NCBI GenBank assembly: GCA_025936955.1
Contig: JAICSL010000073.1
Location: 1 to 7,581 of the forward strand
Length of the DNA stretch: 7,581 bases
From: Nitrososphaeraceae archaeon
Lineage (GTDB): Archaea > Thermoproteota > Nitrososphaeria > Nitrososphaerales > Nitrososphaeraceae
Direction: 5' to 3'
Numbering within the stretch: the first letter of the stretch is position 1; the number at the start of each line of letters is the position of its first letter. The position numbers and the translations under genes were made by a program. Positions 6,065 through 7,581 of this stretch are shown one piece after another. The notes beneath the pieces were generated by a model. That model was not told the DNA's origin. It did no database searches and saw only the letters and a list, made by a program, of their open reading frames with translations.

Positions 6065-6091
6065 GGTCCAAGTCTTTTTTGGTTATAAGCT

Positions 6092-7021
6092 ATGAGACAG
6101 GAATTACCCAAGATAGCCTTGTTTGGTGTTGCATTGTGGTTAACACTTTTACTGGTTGTAAATGTTATTGTTAGTTACGATAACGATAGTAGCCGTAGTT
6201 TTATTTCTCATTCTCTAACTAAGACCGCAGCATATTCAAGGAATGAAGATTATAATAATGCAGATGCCAAATTGGTATTAGTAGCAAGCACTTCAAGAGA
6301 AAATCAAGGAGAAACCGATAGTAGTGAGGAAGACGATAGTAGTAATAGTAACATCCCAGCTATAGACACTAGTTCATATAGTCAAAAGATAAAGGATATG
6401 ACAATACATCCTACTAGCGATGCTGAAATTACACAATTAAAAAATAATCTTATACCGACAAAAGAGCTTGATAAATTAACTGCAACATTTGATAAAAAGT
6501 ATACGCCACAAATAATACTAAAACCACATAACCAACAGATACAAGAATTATTTAATTCTCTACCATCAAATAATAATGCATCTTCAACTATGTCTCCAGC
6601 TAAAACAACCAACTGTGACCTATCTTTATGGAATTCCATAGGAAATCCTGGACCACCTAGATTCAAGATGCTTAATCCTTGTACTACTGTAACAGGAACA
6701 GTTACTCTAGTTCATTTCCCTCCTGACGGTGATACTGTTTTTGCTCTTGCATTAGATTCGCCTTATAAATTTATGATTACAAAAGCTAATTACAACACAA
6801 AGATGACTGGAGGAATATGGGTAGAAATGATTTGTCAAAGGAATAACAATGCAGAAGGCGTAAGAATCCATGTAGGCGATTGTCAAGGATTTAATGGACA
6901 AAAGTTTCCTACTCCCAAGGTAGGAGACCATCTATCAGTTACAGGCTCATATATACTAGATATTAGAGAAGGAGGCCATGCAGAGATTCATCCAGCATCC
7001 TCGGTAACAAAGATATCATAA
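6092..7021 (+). CDS. membrane-anchored extracellular protein with a C-terminal OB-fold-like domain
   Basis: A 309-residue protein. Residues 1-7 carry Arg and Lys, followed by one hydrophobic helix (IALFGVALWLTLLLVVNVIV, 8-27), which acts as a signal anchor or uncleaved signal peptide. No lipobox is seen. Residues 28-100 are a Ser/Asn/Asp-rich flexible stalk (e.g. SSEEDDSSNSN, 78-88). Residues 100-165 look helical. The C-terminal domain (about 172-309) is beta-rich and OB-fold-like: TTVTGTVTLVHFPPDGD (198-214), VFALALDSPYKFMI, then PKVGDHLSVTGSYILD (275-290) and GGHAEIHPASSVTKI. The VGD...VTGSYILD...GHAEIHP pattern is typical of small secreted OB-fold domains. Four Cys (175, 197, 248, 264), all in the C-terminal region, may form two disulfides outside the cell. 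Ligand unknown. The ATG follows a well-placed TATA box and the gene stands alone. Confidence 0.75.
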   Translation: MRQELPKIALFGVALWLTLLLVVNVIVSYDNDSSRSFISHSLTKTAAYSRNEDYNNADAKLVLVASTSRENQGETDSSEEDDSSNSNIPAIDTSSYSQKIKDMTIHPTSDAEITQLKNNLIPTKELDKLTATFDKKYTPQIILKPHNQQIQELFNSLPSNNNASSTMSPAKTTNCDLSLWNSIGNPGPPRFKMLNPCTTVTGTVTLVHFPPDGDTVFALALDSPYKFMITKANYNTKMTGGIWVEMICQRNNNAEGVRIHVGDCQGFNGQKFPTPKVGDHLSVTGSYILDIREGGHAEIHPASSVTKIS

Positions 7022-7109
7022 ATCATCGAACCAAAATAGAAACGGATATTTAGAAACAATGTTTGATCTCTGCGGTTTTAACTTTGTAAATTTCCGCTCT
7101 GTCGAATTT

Positions 7110-7470
7110 TCAGGTATTTTTCTCGGTGTTTGAAAGTGTATGCAGAGATTTCTTGCAGTAGTCTACACCTAGTTGAGTAAGCCTGAATTCGCCTTTACTT
7201 AGATCAACACTAATGAAATGATCTTCATTTTCGAATTTCAAAAGCCTGTAATCAAGCACATCACCGCCGGCTGCATCTACTCCAAATCCCCCATCTGCAG
7301 TTTTTCTAGGAATATCTTCTATCTTAAATATGAATTGAGTTAGATCGTTATTTCGAATAAGATCTCTATATTTATCAGAGTCTCTCTAGGAGTAAGTCTT
7401 TAAAAGATATATAATATTTCTGAGCTTTTTGATAGCGTTCGAAGCCAGCCTTACTAAAATCATCTGACAT
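7110..7470 (-). pseudogene. hypothetical protein gene broken by one frameshift
   Basis: On the minus strand an ATG at 7470 opens MSDDFSKAGFERYQKAQK, then YYISFKDLLLERL, and meets TGA at 7377-7375. The neighbouring frame continues at once (from about 7382) as SDKYRDLIRNNDLTQFIF, KIEDIPRKTADGGFGVDAAG, GDVLDYRLLKFENEDHF and FRLTQLGVDYCKKSL, ending at TGA 7112-7110. One base more or less in the GAGAGA repeat near 7380-7386 restores a single protein of about 120 residues. The tail (EFRLTQLGVDYCKKSL) resembles the C-terminal strand and helix of small winged-helix-like proteins, but I do not name a family. A TATA-like GATATAC (7500-7494, minus strand) lies about 27 bases before the ATG, as for a leaderless archaeal gene. 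It is convergent with the OB-fold gene. Recent frameshift, slippage variant or assembly error are all possible. Confidence 0.65.
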
Positions 7471-7493
7471 TTCTATTTAATATATAATTTATT

Positions 7494-7500
7494 GTATATC
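7494..7500 (-). promoter_or_regulatory. TATA box of the frameshifted gene at the right edge
   Basis: GATATAC on the minus strand is centred 27 bases before the ATG at 7470, predicting a leaderless transcript. A second AT-rich run (AAATTATATATTAAA, 7489-7475) is too close to the ATG to serve. Bases 7501-7581 show no gene that I can support. Confidence 0.4.
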
Positions 7501-7581
7501 TTTATTGAAATTGCTTTCCTTTTCTAACATTGCAATACAGTCACATTGATCGACTAGATTCTGAATGAAGCAGAAACAATA

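Noticed and set aside
6382..6666. Minus-strand frame of 94 codons
   Set aside because: Antisense shadow of the OB-fold gene, which has its own promoter, anchor helix and domain pattern.

Overview
The window is AT-rich DNA that looks archaeal, most likely from an ammonia-oxidising soil thaumarchaeote of the Nitrososphaerales (Nitrososphaera or Nitrosocosmicus type). This rests on leaderless-style promoters with TATA boxes about 25-28 bases before start codons, widely spaced single genes rather than operons, a lone C2H2 zinc-finger protein, a small PRC-barrel-like protein, and N-anchored secreted proteins rich in Ser, Asn and Asp. No rRNA, tRNA, CRISPR array or transposase is visible.

Layout, left to right. 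3-614 (+) is the C-terminal part of a secreted-looking protein of unknown function. 848-1642 (+) is a ZIP-family metal transporter whose first membrane helix lies upstream of the first ATG, in a frame that has no ATG, GTG or TTG start. 1643-2367 contains no intact gene but holds a decayed minus-strand gene (1879-2222). 2368-2619 (+) is a small PRC-barrel-like protein. 3016-3198 (-) is a 60-residue C2H2 zinc-finger protein, divergent from 3336-4853 (+), an (alpha/alpha)6-barrel glycosidase of the amylo-alpha-1,6-glucosidase (glycogen debranching, GDE_C-like) type with low-complexity insertions including a polyglutamine run. 4974-5162 (+) is a short ORF holding one tetratricopeptide repeat. 5258-5476 (-) and 5644-5912 (+) are two more broken genes inside what otherwise looks like an 850-base gap. 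6092-7021 (+) is a membrane-anchored extracellular protein with a C-terminal OB-fold-like domain. 7110-7470 (-) is a gene interrupted by one frameshift.

The genes do not form an obvious pathway or operon. The main pattern is gene decay: four stretches that look empty carry coding-like sequence with frameshifts or in-frame stops, and a fifth gene (ZIP) has lost or altered its start. Either this is a degenerating accessory region or the assembly carries small indels; the sequence alone cannot decide. I see no convincing new multi-gene system. The best leads are the broken genes, the ZIP start, and the zinc-finger/glycosidase divergent pair.
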